From Spirodela intermedia (taxonomy: Eukaryota; Streptophyta; Magnoliopsida; Alismatales; Araceae), in the NCBI GenBank assembly GCA_902729315.2, contig LR746267.1, positions 191,001-255,000 of the forward strand: a stretch of 64,000 nt of DNA, read 5' to 3'. The position numbers were made by a program, and so were the translations under genes. Below are positions 36,579-49,136 of the stretch, one piece after another. Every line of letters starts with the position of its first letter. Position 1 is the first letter of the stretch. The notes beneath the pieces are model-generated. The model was given only the letters and a program-made list of their open reading frames with translations, was not told the origin of the DNA and did no database searches.

Positions 36579-39500
36579 AATGTTTTTAATTTTGTCCCTT
36601 TCAAATTTTAAAATACCTTAATCTCTTAAAATAAATTTCAGATTATTCTCCAGATATATAAGTTCCAAGATTTATTTCTATAAACTATAAATCTAATGCT
36701 TTTAAGCAAAGAACTACAAACTGTATTTATTTTGAGGGCTTGTGTGTTTAATGATGATGTCTTTAAACTTTGACAACATGGTTCATATTTCGTAATTATC
36801 TAGAGTAAGAAATTAATATCTCCTTAACACAACCCTTAGGTTTATAACTGTCCATATGGGTCTGGAGGTATGTGTGAGAGGGGTCTAGCACCTAATTGAC
36901 CAGCCATATGCTCCTTCTACATGGTAGTTGACATAAGGCTATTTTGTCTATCTACCTTGTGAATATGTTGAGTCCATAACAACAAAGATTAAGCCAAGTA
37001 GAGCGAGGTCTCAAAGAAATCGGCTCAATTCAATGCTATAGTTGGGCATCTAAGGCATAATACAAGGTGATGGGATGCAAGAACCTAACATCATTGTAGG
37101 CAATGATACAACAAATCCTACACAATAGAAGGCGAGTGTAGTAGAAGCATCTGATGGTGAACTTGCACCAAGTCCCTTCAAGGAGGGAGGGTTTCAAGAC
37201 TCCACAACAGCTATAAGTTAGAAAGAGGGCCTCAAGAAATGGGACAACAGTTCTAAAGAACTTCCTTGGGAGGTGAAGACTCACCATCTCATATCAGTGA
37301 CACCAAAATTGTAGTTCTTGATTTTGTATCGTCTTCGTTCTCATCTAGTTCACCTTCGTCCCTGATACCCTCCCTTTTTCCTTGTCTTTTCTCCTCACTC
37401 CCTTTTCTTGGATGCTCAATCTCCACTTCGTGGTAGGCTCAATCAATTGGTCGTGGAGGTTTGGTCTTCTCCCATGAAGCCAACGAAAACCCATTAGATT
37501 ATCTCTCCCTTTTCTTGCCCCCATATATACCTAGACTTTGCTCTTCTACATTCATCATGGTCTACCAAAAATCCTCCTCAAATAACATACTAATATTTTT
37601 GTTCATGTCCATATAGGAATAAGTCAAACCAAATGTTTGTCTTAGGTTAGGGTAAGACATGTTAGATATTCATTTGCTTCTACTTGAGGAGGAGATTGTT
37701 CTTCTTCTGTATGATCTTGTCCAAAAAGAGAAAAATATTTATCAATGTGTATATATCATCATAGAAGTTCTCATTCATTGTCTTATCTACACATTCATCT
37801 ACAAGATCGTCAAACCTTGCTATCTCCCTCATTGGAATATTGAAAAACCTTAATTGCATGGAGTGTTGTTATTTGTTTATCAAAATGTATGTCAACTACT
37901 CTCTCTACTCAATTTATATTTTCCTTAGTTGTGGTAAAAAATGGTCAGCAAAGGATAATATGGGATTGACATATGTTTTAAGAAATTGACATGTTAAGTA
38001 CTAAAAAGTTAACGAGAAAATAATATCCCCACATGTTTATAACTACATCTTCTGTAAGACCTTTGAAAATCTTTTTCGAGTTGATGGCTAATTGTAAGAT
38101 AACTCAGATAGATTTCAACTCTTTATGTGAAATTATTTCTATTCAATAGTAGGAAGGAGGTTAATGTAAACTCCAAGGTCAAGTAATACTCCTCAAAAGG
38201 TAATACCATTAAAATCAAAATCCATGAGTGAGGCACTAGGGTCTTTCTATTTTTTCAAGAGTTTATTCAATACAGTGGTACTAACTTCTTTTAATAGTCT
38301 AACCTTCTTCAACTAAATGTGAACTTTTCACATGTACTTGTTGAAAACGTTCTAATAACTCTTCATTTAATTTAATTTCTTCTTGAGCTGATCTCACTTG
38401 GGTTCAAGATGCCTTTCCTTTCCCACTAAATCCATCCCTTAATTTAGGTGAGTTGGCATCCTATTTTTGTAAAGGATCAAACTCTTTGCCATTATTAGAG
38501 TTCATAAGTGATTTTGTGGAGATATTGTGCATGATGTTTTCTCCAACTTCCCTCCCTAAGGATGTCATGAAAGCTTTTTCTTTAACAAGATCCCTACCAA
38601 GTTGTGTGGATGTGCAAGTTATGGGCTTCTGTTGACAAGGATCTCGGTGACACTCTTCTATTTTAGAGTGTTCCTATAGCTTTGGTACTCTCAAAGTGGT
38701 GTTTCCCAAGTGGAGATTGTGGCTTGCCTTGTGACATGACAGAGGATGGGCTTCCAACTTTGGGAAGTTGAAGGTTCCTAAAGTTGAAAATAAGTTGATC
38801 CAAAAGTTGACTAACTTCTCAAGGCATAATGATCTCTACTAGTTTGCTCAACTCTCTATCTACCCTAAAAACAAATTGATACTTATAATGCAAATGTTGG
38901 TGATCTTGTTCTTATTCTATTACTTGATTTATTTTTTTTAAATAAAATAAAATAAATTCAAAATTTATAAAACTAAAAAATACCTTTTTTAGATTATAAA
39001 AATATTTTAAAATAAATAAACATTTATAATTTGATAAAAAGTCAAAAAATATTGATAAATTGTTAGTTCAATCACATCCATGGAAATAATGACTCATTGT
39101 ATTTTATAATTTTTCAAATAATATATATATTATAATTTTTAAATTAAAAAAATAAAGATAAAATATATTTAAAATTATGAAAAAAAGAAATTCAGGTGCA
39201 GATGTTATGATAACATTAGTCCCCCAATGAATGCGATTGTGAAAAAAATAATATTTCACTTTAAAATTTCTATGTAAATGATTATATATGAGTTATTTGA
39301 TCAAATTAAGATATATAAAAGCTAGAAGAATTGTAATTCATTGAATACGATTTTGAAATTTTGAAATAATATGAAATCTGATTAAAGTATGAAACAACAT
39401 TCAGTGAGCTCATATGAAACAACATTGAGGTTCCACTTTTGTTTTGAATGCATTTTGGCTGATTCAAGTACAAATTCTCAATGTAGATCTTTGGAGGAGC

Positions 39501-42500
39501 TACTCGAAGAGAAAATTGTCTGGCTTTGGCGACATATAAAGGCATGAGATATTTTAATCTAGGTTCGACATATTCTGCATGTGAACAACCATCTAACTTT
39601 CGTAGGTTTGAATAGATAGAAATACGATGTTAACTTTGTATTGTGATTTATTCATGAGTGATTTTCCCTCCCCCCCTTAATCATCTTTTGCATCGCTAAA
39701 CTTCAATTTCTCTCTTTTTTGGCGGGAAAAATTCTTCTTGTGAGTTCATTTGATTTAAATCTATCAATCAAATTAAATAGTAATTCATAATGCTTAATTC
39801 TCATTTCTTCTAGATCAACCTCGAACTTACTACAATACTTACCTATTTAAGTATTTTAATTTGGTAAATTCATAATTTTAAATATTTTTGATCAACTTAT
39901 TTTAGGACTTTCAATGATCCTCAATTTTGTTTTATCACTCATCTCTTGATGAATCATTTTCTTTCTAACAACTATTCCTCATTAATCAATTAAATATAAT
40001 TTTTTTATTTAGATTCATGATATTTTTTATCCATAACTATTTAGTAGACGACAACAGTACAATGCAAATCATGTTGACTATATTTTCATTGATGATTGAG
40101 AGATTATAAGGGCTTAATCATTATCATCACTTTGTAGGAAAATTGTGATTATAAGGGCTTAGTTATGGTGGGATTTAAATCCTCACCAGTCACCTTTGTA
40201 CACAAGAAGTAGTTAAAAATGTATGCAAATATCTTTGTTAAGTGACGTCATAAGGGTATTTTTTTTATATAAAAGATGAGTACTTTAGATATTAAAATCA
40301 CTAAAAACTTGTTAGTGAGCAATAGTGAGCGTATAGTCTCACATTAATTATTTTATGAGTTTTGAGATAAATAGATTATCTCTTTTTCTTTGACTAATAT
40401 AGTGATGTCACATGTGTATAATAATTCTTGTCCCATGCTCAACTAGTCAATAGTGACATGGAAGGGGAGTAGCACACATGCCATGTTAACCATTCCTTAG
40501 CTGCTTGAGCCCCTTACTTATGCCTCTGCCCAACTATGCTTCTGACCCATTTACAAGCATGATTGGTTAGTGGGTCTTCTATTTTATGATATTTTTATTA
40601 TATTATATTATATTTTTAAAAATATAATTATATAAAATAATACATTAATATAAAATCACATATTTGTTAAAAAATATATTAACTAACTAAAACTTATTTT
40701 TTAATTTAATAAAAATATAAGTCTATTTATCATGAGTTAAGACTTAAAGTATGTTATTAAAAAATTATTAATACATGATAATGAAGACTTATTATTATAT
40801 TATAATATTCTCCAACATTTATTGAATTTGAGTCAAAATAATATTATTTGGAACTATAGTCTTACTGTGTAAAAAGTGTTGGCATGATCTACTCTTAAGT
40901 TGTTATGCCAAAGATTGTCTACTTATATTATAATGGGATGTTGGTTTTGGGGATGTGGTGCTAACCTAGGTCTATAAAAAATTTGGGTGATCTCTCTAGC
41001 CAAAGTTATGTGTTCAAGTGAGGATCATAGGTGTGTCTAGGGTACCCTTGATCTGCCTAGACCTAGCTGTGGTCTAGGGGAAAAGGAATGTGTGAGTGTA
41101 GGCAACTAGACTCGTAGTCGTCCGCATACTCATAGTGAGAACATGTCATGTAGGGGAGGCTAGAATTTGAGGTAGATGAGGTATGCTTAGGTAGTACTTG
41201 TCGATAAGTAGGTAGGTGAGGTGTGTAGGATGGTGTATGACTTGATAGAAATTAATCAAGATTTTCATACAAAAAAGTTCACTTTCTCTAACTACTATTT
41301 TATTGCACTAACTTTAGCTCTCATATATCTATCCTCATATCATTCGAGTTCATAAATTCCTCTCTTTTTCTCTTCTCTAAGCTATCTATCATAAGTAGAA
41401 AGTGATGCAAGATAAATCTTATATAAATTTTACTAATCATCTCATAAAGTCGATAAATCTCATCATCACCCTTACTCATAAATACCTTTTCATAGTCTAC
41501 ATCTACGATTCGCTTATAATGGTCAATTAAACCATTATAGAATACAATACTAAGCTGGCACTTGTGCATTTTGTGATGTGATCACTTTCTAATAAGTTAT
41601 ATGAGGCAATCGTATGTATGGGCTCTCCAAGTCTTTGAGAAAAACTAAAAAGATTGCTTTCTTTTTAGGATATTTTTTTTAGACATGGTAAAACTAGTCT
41701 AGGAATTCATGGTCTAAGTATGTGTGTAATTTCTTCTATAAGGTGGATAACTAATGTATACATTTTTCCTTCAATAAACAAGATTTTATTTTAATTATAA
41801 CAATACTCTTAAGGAGATTTGGGATATACATCATATCACATATATCAAGAAATTGTTATAAGTGTTGGTGCAATTACTATGTGGTATTATCTTAAAAGTA
41901 TGATAGCATTTAAAGTATGGTGTGTTTTATCTTATATTGGGTAGTAGGGTCTATCAATGCTATAATAGAAGGATTATCTATATGTTGTTCTAGTGTGAAG
42001 TAATCTCACATTTCCCTAAGTTGAGGGCTATCCTACAACTCTATTGACACTTAGTTTTGCTCACCTTGACCAGCCATCTCTAAACTACATTTTTGGGATT
42101 TACTAGGTGTAAATCATTACATTTCTAAGACAAGTTCTAGTAGGTCTGGCCTTAGTGATCTTCTGCTACACCTACATAGACTAAAATATATATGGTTTAA
42201 GATAAAAAACTTAAAATAAAAAATGAAATAAATTCTAAAATAAAATAGATATACAATCATTAAAAGGTGAATAAGGGTATAAAAGAAATAAAAAAATGTT
42301 TTTTAGAGGAATTAAAATAAAACTACAAGAAATAATTAAGTGAAGCTATTAAAAGAAGTAAAAAAAAAAAACACTGATTTTGGCCCTTTTGTGTCAAATT
42401 TTGAATGCTTCTGCTCCTATAATTTCTAGTGACAATTGTCTTAATTCCTTTGGATTTATCCCCCTTTTTTATTTTTTATAATAGTTTTTCTGAACACAGT

Positions 42501-43960
42501 AAAAGTTAGAACTAAATTCAAAAAGGATTATAAAGTCAAAGGACAATTCAAATCAATGTAATTTATAATCTAATTAGGAGTATCTCAAATCAATGTAATT
42601 CCTTCCCCACAATGGTGTCAAAAATTATTGTACTAAAGTTTGTTGTTGTTTAAAGGTTTAAGAACCCCACAACAATTTATAAAATTTGTAAAACTAAAAC
42701 CTGCTCTAAGATAAAAATCAATTGAAGTGTACATAAAAATCAATTAAGCAAGAAGATGAAATCTGTTCTAATGTTATGTGTTGATTATGTGAATTTCTTA
42801 AGAGTGTTATGTTTGCCTATGTCATTTTTTTTTTCCTCCTTGCTAATTATAAGGGTTAATAGCACATCGAGTAAGGGCTTCAGTAGTAGTTAAACCTCAG
42901 TTGAAGAACATCATAACAAGTTAAACACTTTTAAGAAATTTACATAGTTGGCGTAGAGAACCTCACAACAAATTTCCTCTCCTTGTTTCATCATCTTTTT
43001 TTTGTTCTTTTTATTTATTCTCACTCTTTCGCAGCTAGCAAAATCATAATTAGATAATTATATTTTTCAAGAAAAAATCCAACATATTTTGAATAGAAAT
43101 CTTTGTACATTGATTTTTCTCTTAAAGCAGATTTCGGTTTTAAAATATTAATATTATTATATGGATCTTAAACTTCTAAACAATAACAAAGTGTAGTGGA
43201 TCAATAATCATCTATCATTATTTCCTAAAGGGATGAGAGTTATTATTCATGCACATCTAGTGTCATCATCCACCATCATCCATATTCATCCATTACTTAT
43301 TATTGTCAATTGTTGTTCAGTTATTACTTGTCGACATGATTTGTTGTCTATTATTCAACCATTGCCTACTTTGTCTACCATCATGTGATGTTCTTGTTCA
43401 ATGTTTGTCATTCAATCATTTCTTAGTCATCCACTACTATCACCCACCAATTGATGCCTTTTACTCATTGATTGACATCATAATCAATGCTTACTACTAT
43501 CACCTCTCCATTATTCGTTGTGTAGTTGTTCTACCCTTTGTCTAGTATGTTGTCATTACTTTACCCATTTGATTGTTCATACTTATTCACCAGACCCTTG
43601 CTTGATTGAATAATCAATTATGATTAAATCTTATTAGTGTTGGCCTTCTCTCCTAGCTTAGCAGCTACAATCTAGAAGTTGATTCTTTGAAGTATCATTT
43701 TTTGAATAATAAAAATTCTAATAAATTCTAAAACTCAGGGCTGTAACCACCCAATGCTAGCCATAGGATCTCCTCTCTCTCTCTCTCTCTCCCCCCTCTC
43801 TCTCTCTTGCATCCTAATGACCCAACTTAGATACATTAATGATGTATAAAATATATACATATAATAAATAAAAATAATGAATTTATATGCATAATCACTC
43901 TCGTCCCAACATCTAAAAATGATTTTTTAGAATAAATTTTATCTGTTAGCATACTGCCCT
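36579..43960. other. AT-rich gene-free block with decayed repeat DNA
   Basis: About 7.4 kb of markedly AT-rich DNA, with long A/T-only stretches around 38930-39180 and 40580-40830. No intact gene is present. One stretch on the minus strand resembles a retroelement protease (listed separately). A low-complexity CATC/CACC-rich part lies near 43240-43530 and a CT tract near 43770-43806. The remainder is probably mutated transposable-element sequence, but no terminal repeats or target duplications could be recognised by eye. Confidence 0.6.
37960..38260 (-). mobile_element. Decayed Ty3/Gypsy-like gag-protease fragment
   Basis: Read on the minus strand from about 38250, one frame gives KDPSASLMDFDFNGITF, a stop, then GVLLDLGVYINLLPT, and after more stops STRKRFSKVLQKM. 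This parallels the order in plant Ty3/Gypsy polyproteins: KDPG-type block, the protease line with a CDLGASINLMP-like core, then an STRKP-GIVEDV-like block. At least seven in-frame stops make it non-functional. Reverse transcriptase and integrase were not found in the remaining 1.4 kb downstream, so most of the element is lost. The match is by recalled pattern only. Confidence 0.45.
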
Positions 43961-43984
43961 TCTGATGCAAGGAAAATGTGGGGT

Positions 43985-44123
43985 CAGAATTCACTGGTAG
44001 ATTTTTGGGCCGTTGTTATTGGGCCGCCTATGTTGCCGTCTGCTTGTATGGGAAGCGGGAGTTTCTCCGACGACGATGGGGTCCACCCGGGGTCTTCCAA
44101 GGGTTTTCCCGTCCCTATAAATA
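43985..44123 (+). promoter_or_regulatory. Apparent pol II promoter without a recognisable gene
   Basis: Two TGGGCC-type (site II) words lie 12 bp apart near 44007-44026 (tttgggcc and attgggcc), followed by a canonical TATAAATA at 44116-44123. A leader-like stretch with a telobox-like aaaacctag comes about 30 bp later. Site II plus telobox promoters typically drive ribosomal-protein, translation-factor or small RNA genes. No coding exon of any known family follows before the convergent PsbR gene. Confidence 0.55.
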
Positions 44124-44149
44124 CGCAGATGCCGTCGTCACTCATTTCA

Positions 44150-45190
44150 AAACCTAGCCGTCGTTCTTGGGATTTTTCGCTTGGTGGTAAGGCACCTTCC
44201 TCTTGATTGCAGACGTCCACGCGGAAGCATTCTCTCTTATGGTCGCAGATCCTGTCACATTCATCCAGCCTCTGAGACCGAATTAACAAGCGCCGTCTTG
44301 GTCGGGAGCGATTTTGCTGCCTCTCCATCCCGCAGTTCATTTGGATCTTTGATGGTTCTCCATTGCGGAGTTTTCCGTATCAGACGATACGAGATATCGA
44401 CTGTTTCAACTTTATTTTTCTCGTTTTTTTATTAAACACGTTTCTCCGGATTTCGTCTATCCTTTTTTCTGTTTGGATGTAGACTTGGTGAATGTTTTTT
44501 TCCCCGGCGATATTCTTTTTTCTGTCCGTTTATCGGACGAAAGATCAGCTAGCTATTCTGACGAAGTATTCGCCAGATGAAACTTTCGTTACTAGATGTT
44601 TTTATCTCACATGATCGGTAGGTGAATGTGATGCTTCTGGACGTGTTTTTGCATATCCAGCTCAATGATCGGATTCCCTCTATTTGGGAGATATACGCTA
44701 TTCTGATTTTGCAAATGCGAGCTTCTGAAGAAGAATGAAATATGAGAGCTGATTCGTATTATATTCCGTTCTACGACAATTGGTAATTGTGGTGTCGTTT
44801 TCGTCGTTATAGGGATTATCTACGTTTTTTTCAAAAGTGGTTTTAAAACAGGGTAGTATTGACGCCGCTTTAACCGCCATTTTTCAGATGGTTAAGTTAT
44901 TTGGAAAATCTTTCTTTAGATTTTTTTAATTGCATATCCTCGTCGATTAGCTGCTGGAAATGATTTCTTCGTCATGATCCAATTGTCCTTCATCTTTCGA
45001 AACACTTTGTGTTATGAATCAATTTGGTTGGAAAATGAACACTCTCGGCCTCACATGATCTAGGAAAACTTTTCTGCATGCCAGACTATCTAGATTTAAA
45101 CCTCCGCGAAAGAGCTATCATGCGACTGAGAAAATGTTTCTTACGACTTAGAACTCTTATGGTCCGGAGATTGTCTCATATTTTCCCGCG
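44150..45190 (+). other. Possible leader and intron of an unidentified transcript
   Basis: T-rich, AG-poor DNA of intron-like composition follows a plausible donor (gtggtaagg near 44185). No open frame longer than about 85 codons occurs and none resembles a protein. It could be the long 5' intron of a ubiquitin- or elongation-factor-type gene that has lost its coding part, or a non-coding RNA gene. The evidence does not choose between them. Confidence 0.35.
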
Positions 45191-46330
45191 AGAACTAAGG
45201 TTTTTAATTATTCTCTGCTGTGAGGAACAATTGACTTCTCTACGCACGTCGGACTTCAGAGATTTAAACATCAATGAGAACAAAAGTCTTATTCTGAGCA
45301 GAAATTGTGATCCGATAGCATTGGAGCTTTTCCCGTTCTGGTTTTCTCCCTCGTAATGCTCTCGTTATAACACTCTCATTCATCTTCTCTGCTTTGAGGA
45401 ACAATTGACTTCTCTACGCACGTCGGACTTCGGAGATTTAAATATCAATGAGAACAAAAGTCTTATTCTGAGCAGAAATCATGATCCGATCTAGCATTGG
45501 AGCTTTTCCCGTTTGAGTTTTCTCCCTTCTAACGCTCTCGTTAGAAGACTTTCATTCATCTTCTCTGCTTTGAGGAACAATTGACTTCTCTACGCACGTC
45601 GGACTTCGGAGATTTAAACATCAATGAGAACAAAAGTCTTATTCTGAGCAGAAATCATGATCCAATCTAGCATTGCAGCTTTTCCCGTTCTGGTTTTCTC
45701 CCTTCTAACGCTCTCGTTATAAGAGTTTCATTCATCTTCTCTGCTGTGAGGAACAATTGACTTCTCTACGCACGTCGGACTTCGGAGATTTAAACATCAA
45801 TGAGAAGAAAAGTCTTCTTCTGAGCAGAAATCGTGATCCGATCTATCATTGCACGTTTTCCATTCGGGGTTCTTTCCCTTCTAACGCAATCATTATAAGA
45901 CTTTCATTCATCTTCTCCGCTGTGAGGAACAATTGACTTCTCTACGCACGTCGGACTTCAGAGATTTCAACATCAATGAGAACAAAAGTCTTATTGAGCA
46001 AAAATCGTGATCCGATCTAGTACTTCGGCTTTTCCCGTTCAGGTTTTCTCCCTTCTACTGCTCTCACTGAAAAACTTAACATTATTTTGTCTGCTGCGAG
46101 GAACAATCGACTTTTCCACGCACGTCGGACTTTGGAGATTTCCACATCAATGAGAAGAAAAGTCTTCTTCTGAGCAGATATCATGATCCGATCTAGCGCT
46201 GTAGCTCTTCCGATCGGGGTTTTCCCCTTTCTAACGCAGTCATTGTAAGACTTCTCTACCTCTGTTGGGCTTAGGAGATCCACATACATTAAAACAGGAA
46301 ATATCCTCATTCCGAGCAGAAATCATGATC
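45191..46330. repeat. Six to seven tandem copies of a 174-176 bp unit
   Basis: The anchor gaggaacaattgacttctc recurs at 45222, 45396, 45572, 45748, 45924 and 46098 (last copy slightly altered), giving steps of 174, 176, 176, 176 and 174 bp. A seventh degenerate copy is visible at about 46270-46330. Each unit contains acgcacgtcggactt, a conserved catcaatgagaa block, and a short (t)ctgagcagaaat stretch followed by atgatccgatct. Copies differ by only a few substitutions, so the array is fairly young or homogenised. It does not encode a continuous protein. Confidence 0.93.
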
Positions 46331-47025
46331 AAACCCACTACAAATTCGTCCTCTCCATCGTGTTACTCCAGTTCCAACTCTCCTGTTCTTATTGAAGCAA
46401 ACCTTCTTACTTATAATGTAGATTGTGCCGTGCATTCAACCCCCCTGGCTCTGTTCGGTTAGACTTTTCGAGAAGCCGCTCAGTTTCTGTAAGATCATTT
46501 CATACAAACCATATTGAATTGTCATCCCCACTATGCTAAATCTAGCTAATATTGGTTTAATATTTGCCCCCTCAATCATCCGATGGAGAACAGCCCTCGT
46601 TGAGAATAGTCCCCCCTAGATCATCCTCCGCTTCCGTTGATAATGACCTTGGATTGCGGGCCTAGCCCGTTCTCACGTGGCTGGCTATAGTGAGCCTTCT
46701 TTAGCCCATTATATATGGGCCAATGGTTTATATTCTCAAAGTTTCGCAAGTTTGGACGTATCTACGAAATTCGGCCCGATTCAATGAACCATCAGAGGTG
46801 TCGAAGCGAGTCGGCCGCGATTCGGGCCGAAGGTGTTCAATCCAGGAAAACCGTAGTATGTACAGCGCGACTCCTTAAACCCTAGAAATTATGGTAGATG
46901 GAGAAAAAGAGGTACACCTGAGAGGTCGACCAGTTGGCTGCCGTCTTGCAGAAAGCTTATAGGAACAGATAGATTACACACACGGGTTGGGGGGGTGCAC
47001 AGGGAGAGAGGGAAGAAGGCTTGCT
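46331..47025. other. Region between the tandem array and PsbR
   Basis: About 700 bp with several GGGCC words near 46655-46710 and 46770-46830. The right end should contain the PsbR 3' UTR. No gene is recognised. Confidence 0.5.
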
Positions 47026-47872
47026 CTACTGAGCCAGAGCGCTGGTGTTGTAGACGAGGAGCGCGCCGCCCGCCAGCAGCCCGGCGAGCGTCACCGCCCA
47101 GATCAGAAGCCCCGTCGTCCCTGCACACGTCGCCGGAAGAAACCACCCATGTGAGCAATTGAAAGGCCAAGAAAGATGACTGGGAGGCGCAAGCAGCTTC
47201 AGCCTCGCCATGACCGCTCACCTCCGACGTAGACGTCGCCAGACGGAGACCACTCCTCCGGAGAGTAGATCGGGCTGCAAAGTACAACCACAATCAGGTC
47301 GAATTCCAACAATCTTGGACATGAATTTGCTCAACTATTCCCACTCCAGAAGGTTCGAAGAATCACGGATCTGTGCTCCTACCTGTATCCGTCGACGTTG
47401 GCGCCGTACTTGTCGACGAACTGGTAAACTCCCTTTCCCTGCGAACGATTCAGATCCAGAGATTGAGATCGGTAGCCAGAGAGCTTCTGCTGAACCAGCC
47501 GCGGAGCGGGATCCTCACCTTGGCCTTCCTCCCCGAAGCATCGACGCCCTCCTTGTAGTCGAGCCCGCCGCCGGTGCCTGCAATCAGGAGTTTCAACGCG
47601 GAGCAATGGATACATCAGAACCTCCGATACCGTCGGGGCAAGCCAGATCGAGTGCTGTTCCGATGCGAAGAACACCGCCAGAACTCGGATGCAACGAATC
47701 AGGCGGATCTGAGATTACCGTATGGAGTGTTGGTCTTGATCTTCTTCCCGCCGCTGGCCTGCACCCTGAGGGCGGAGGCAGGCCTGGCCAGCGAGGGGAG
47801 GCCCTTCGCCGGAGATCTCCCCACCACGGGGGAAGGCTTCAACGACAAAGAGGACATTACCGAGGCCGCCAT
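47026..47872 (-). CDS. PSBR: Photosystem II 10 kDa polypeptide PsbR
   Basis: Five exons (47719-47872, 47519-47577, 47383-47438, 47222-47274, 47026-47120) encode 138 residues. PsbR is a thylakoid protein on the lumenal side of photosystem II that helps PsbP and PsbQ to assemble with the oxygen-evolving complex. The plastid transit region reads [18 protein letters not shown] to about residue 40, followed by [12 protein letters not shown]. The mature part contains [29 protein letters not shown] and [16 protein letters not shown]. The C-terminal transmembrane helix ([20 protein letters not shown]) ends NTSALAQ, the family's invariant tail. Length equals that of rice and Arabidopsis PsbR (about 140). 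A G-box lies 133 bp upstream. Divergent from the GT90 gene. Confidence 0.97.
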
Positions 47873-48004
47873 CTCTCTTGCCGCCCCTTGCTCTGCTGCT
47901 CTCGCTCCTCTCTCTCTGCTCTGCTCTGCGCTCCCCCTTTCCCTGGCTAATAACGCTCTCGGAGATATCTTCCCGGCCTGTGTAGAAGCCCACTCTCTAT
48001 GGGA

Positions 48005-48010
48005 CACGTG
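48005..48010. promoter_or_regulatory. G-box (CACGTG) upstream of PsbR
   Basis: Palindromic CACGTG within gacacgtggcc, 133 bp upstream of the PsbR ATG. G-boxes of this type are frequent in light-regulated photosynthesis genes (bZIP and PIF/HY5 targets). Function here is inferred from position. Confidence 0.6.
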
Positions 48011-49102
48011 GCCCCATCTCTGTGGCTAGTTTGCGATATGGTTGCCCCCAAACATTATCTTCCCTCTTCCCGCGAGATTTCGTCCAGAAACAGAGGAGAG
48101 AGAGAGAGAGAGAGAGAGGAACCCCCTTTTTTGTGGCCTGTAAATTCCAAAAGAGGAAATAAGACCAAACCGTCCACGTTCCTAATTTTTTTATTATTAA
48201 AGAGGAGAAAAAAATCTAGAGTTCGTGTGTGGGCCTCGAAAACACCCGAACCCCAGCCCAATAATTGTTTCTCACGTTGACAAATTATCTGGGCAGAGCC
48301 CAAAACAGACCCGTTAACAAACATTGGCCCAAAGTTCAGCCCCCAATACGTGTCTTTGACGTGGACCAGTCAGATGGGCTTACCTCAAAGGCCCGTTAAC
48401 AAAATGGGCCCAAAACTAGACCTCGTCACTTCCTGACTCAAGCGATTTCTCCTTTGGGGGTGGGGGGGTCCGGCGCCGCTTCCTCTCGTGTGTTATCTAC
48501 CTTTCGGATGTATCTGACGGTCTAGATGTGATCAATCGGACTGGTTTCGGTCGAGAGGGGACCGTCCGATCAAGGTGACATAATCTGGTCAACGATCGAG
48601 TCCAGATTTTGACTTCCACCAGGGTTACTGTTTTTGAAAGGTAAGTCCTGCCCTTCGAACTGGGTTGGAGCCCGTGGAATGCCCCTAGCCCGCCCTCCCA
48701 AGGGGTTATTATCTACGTGTGGGGTCCACGTAGGCCATTTCCGCACGCCAGGTCATATTCAACGGCGGGAATGCTCCGCCGTTCCTTGGTAGAGATGACC
48801 CAATAGCTGACGCACGCGTGGCAACGTCTCACCGAAGCCGTCAGCCCCGTATTTTCCACGCTCAAGGTGAATGTTAAGTAACGTGAGAGAAATACGAAGG
48901 CGACTGCGACGAGAGGCGTTGACTTTCAGGGAACTCGTCCGATTCGTGGCCGCCGGGGACTTAATGGCGGTGGGGATGGGAGGAGGCTGTTTACTTCACG
49001 TCGCCGTAGCTAGGAATAGAGTCACTGGTTGGACCCACTTCGCCAGGCGGCGCTTTGTTTGCCATTAAATTCGAAGAAGCCCGTGCGAGGGTTCACCCTT
49101 CC

Positions 49103-49136
<34 letters not shown>

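Noticed and set aside
43303-43545. 80-codon plus-strand open frame in the AT-rich block
   Set aside because: Low-complexity CAT/CCA-rich sequence with no family resemblance, typical of decayed repeat DNA.
44250-44600. Ubiquitin or ribosomal-protein coding exon after the orphan promoter
   Set aside because: No frame on the plus strand up to PsbR gives any recognisable ubiquitin, ribosomal or elongation-factor sequence.
45222-46200. Tandem C/D-box snoRNA cluster in the 175-bp repeats
   Set aside because: A CUGA-like D box is present in most units, but there is no convincing RUGAUGA C box with paired termini at the right spacing, and the guide region is not identifiable.
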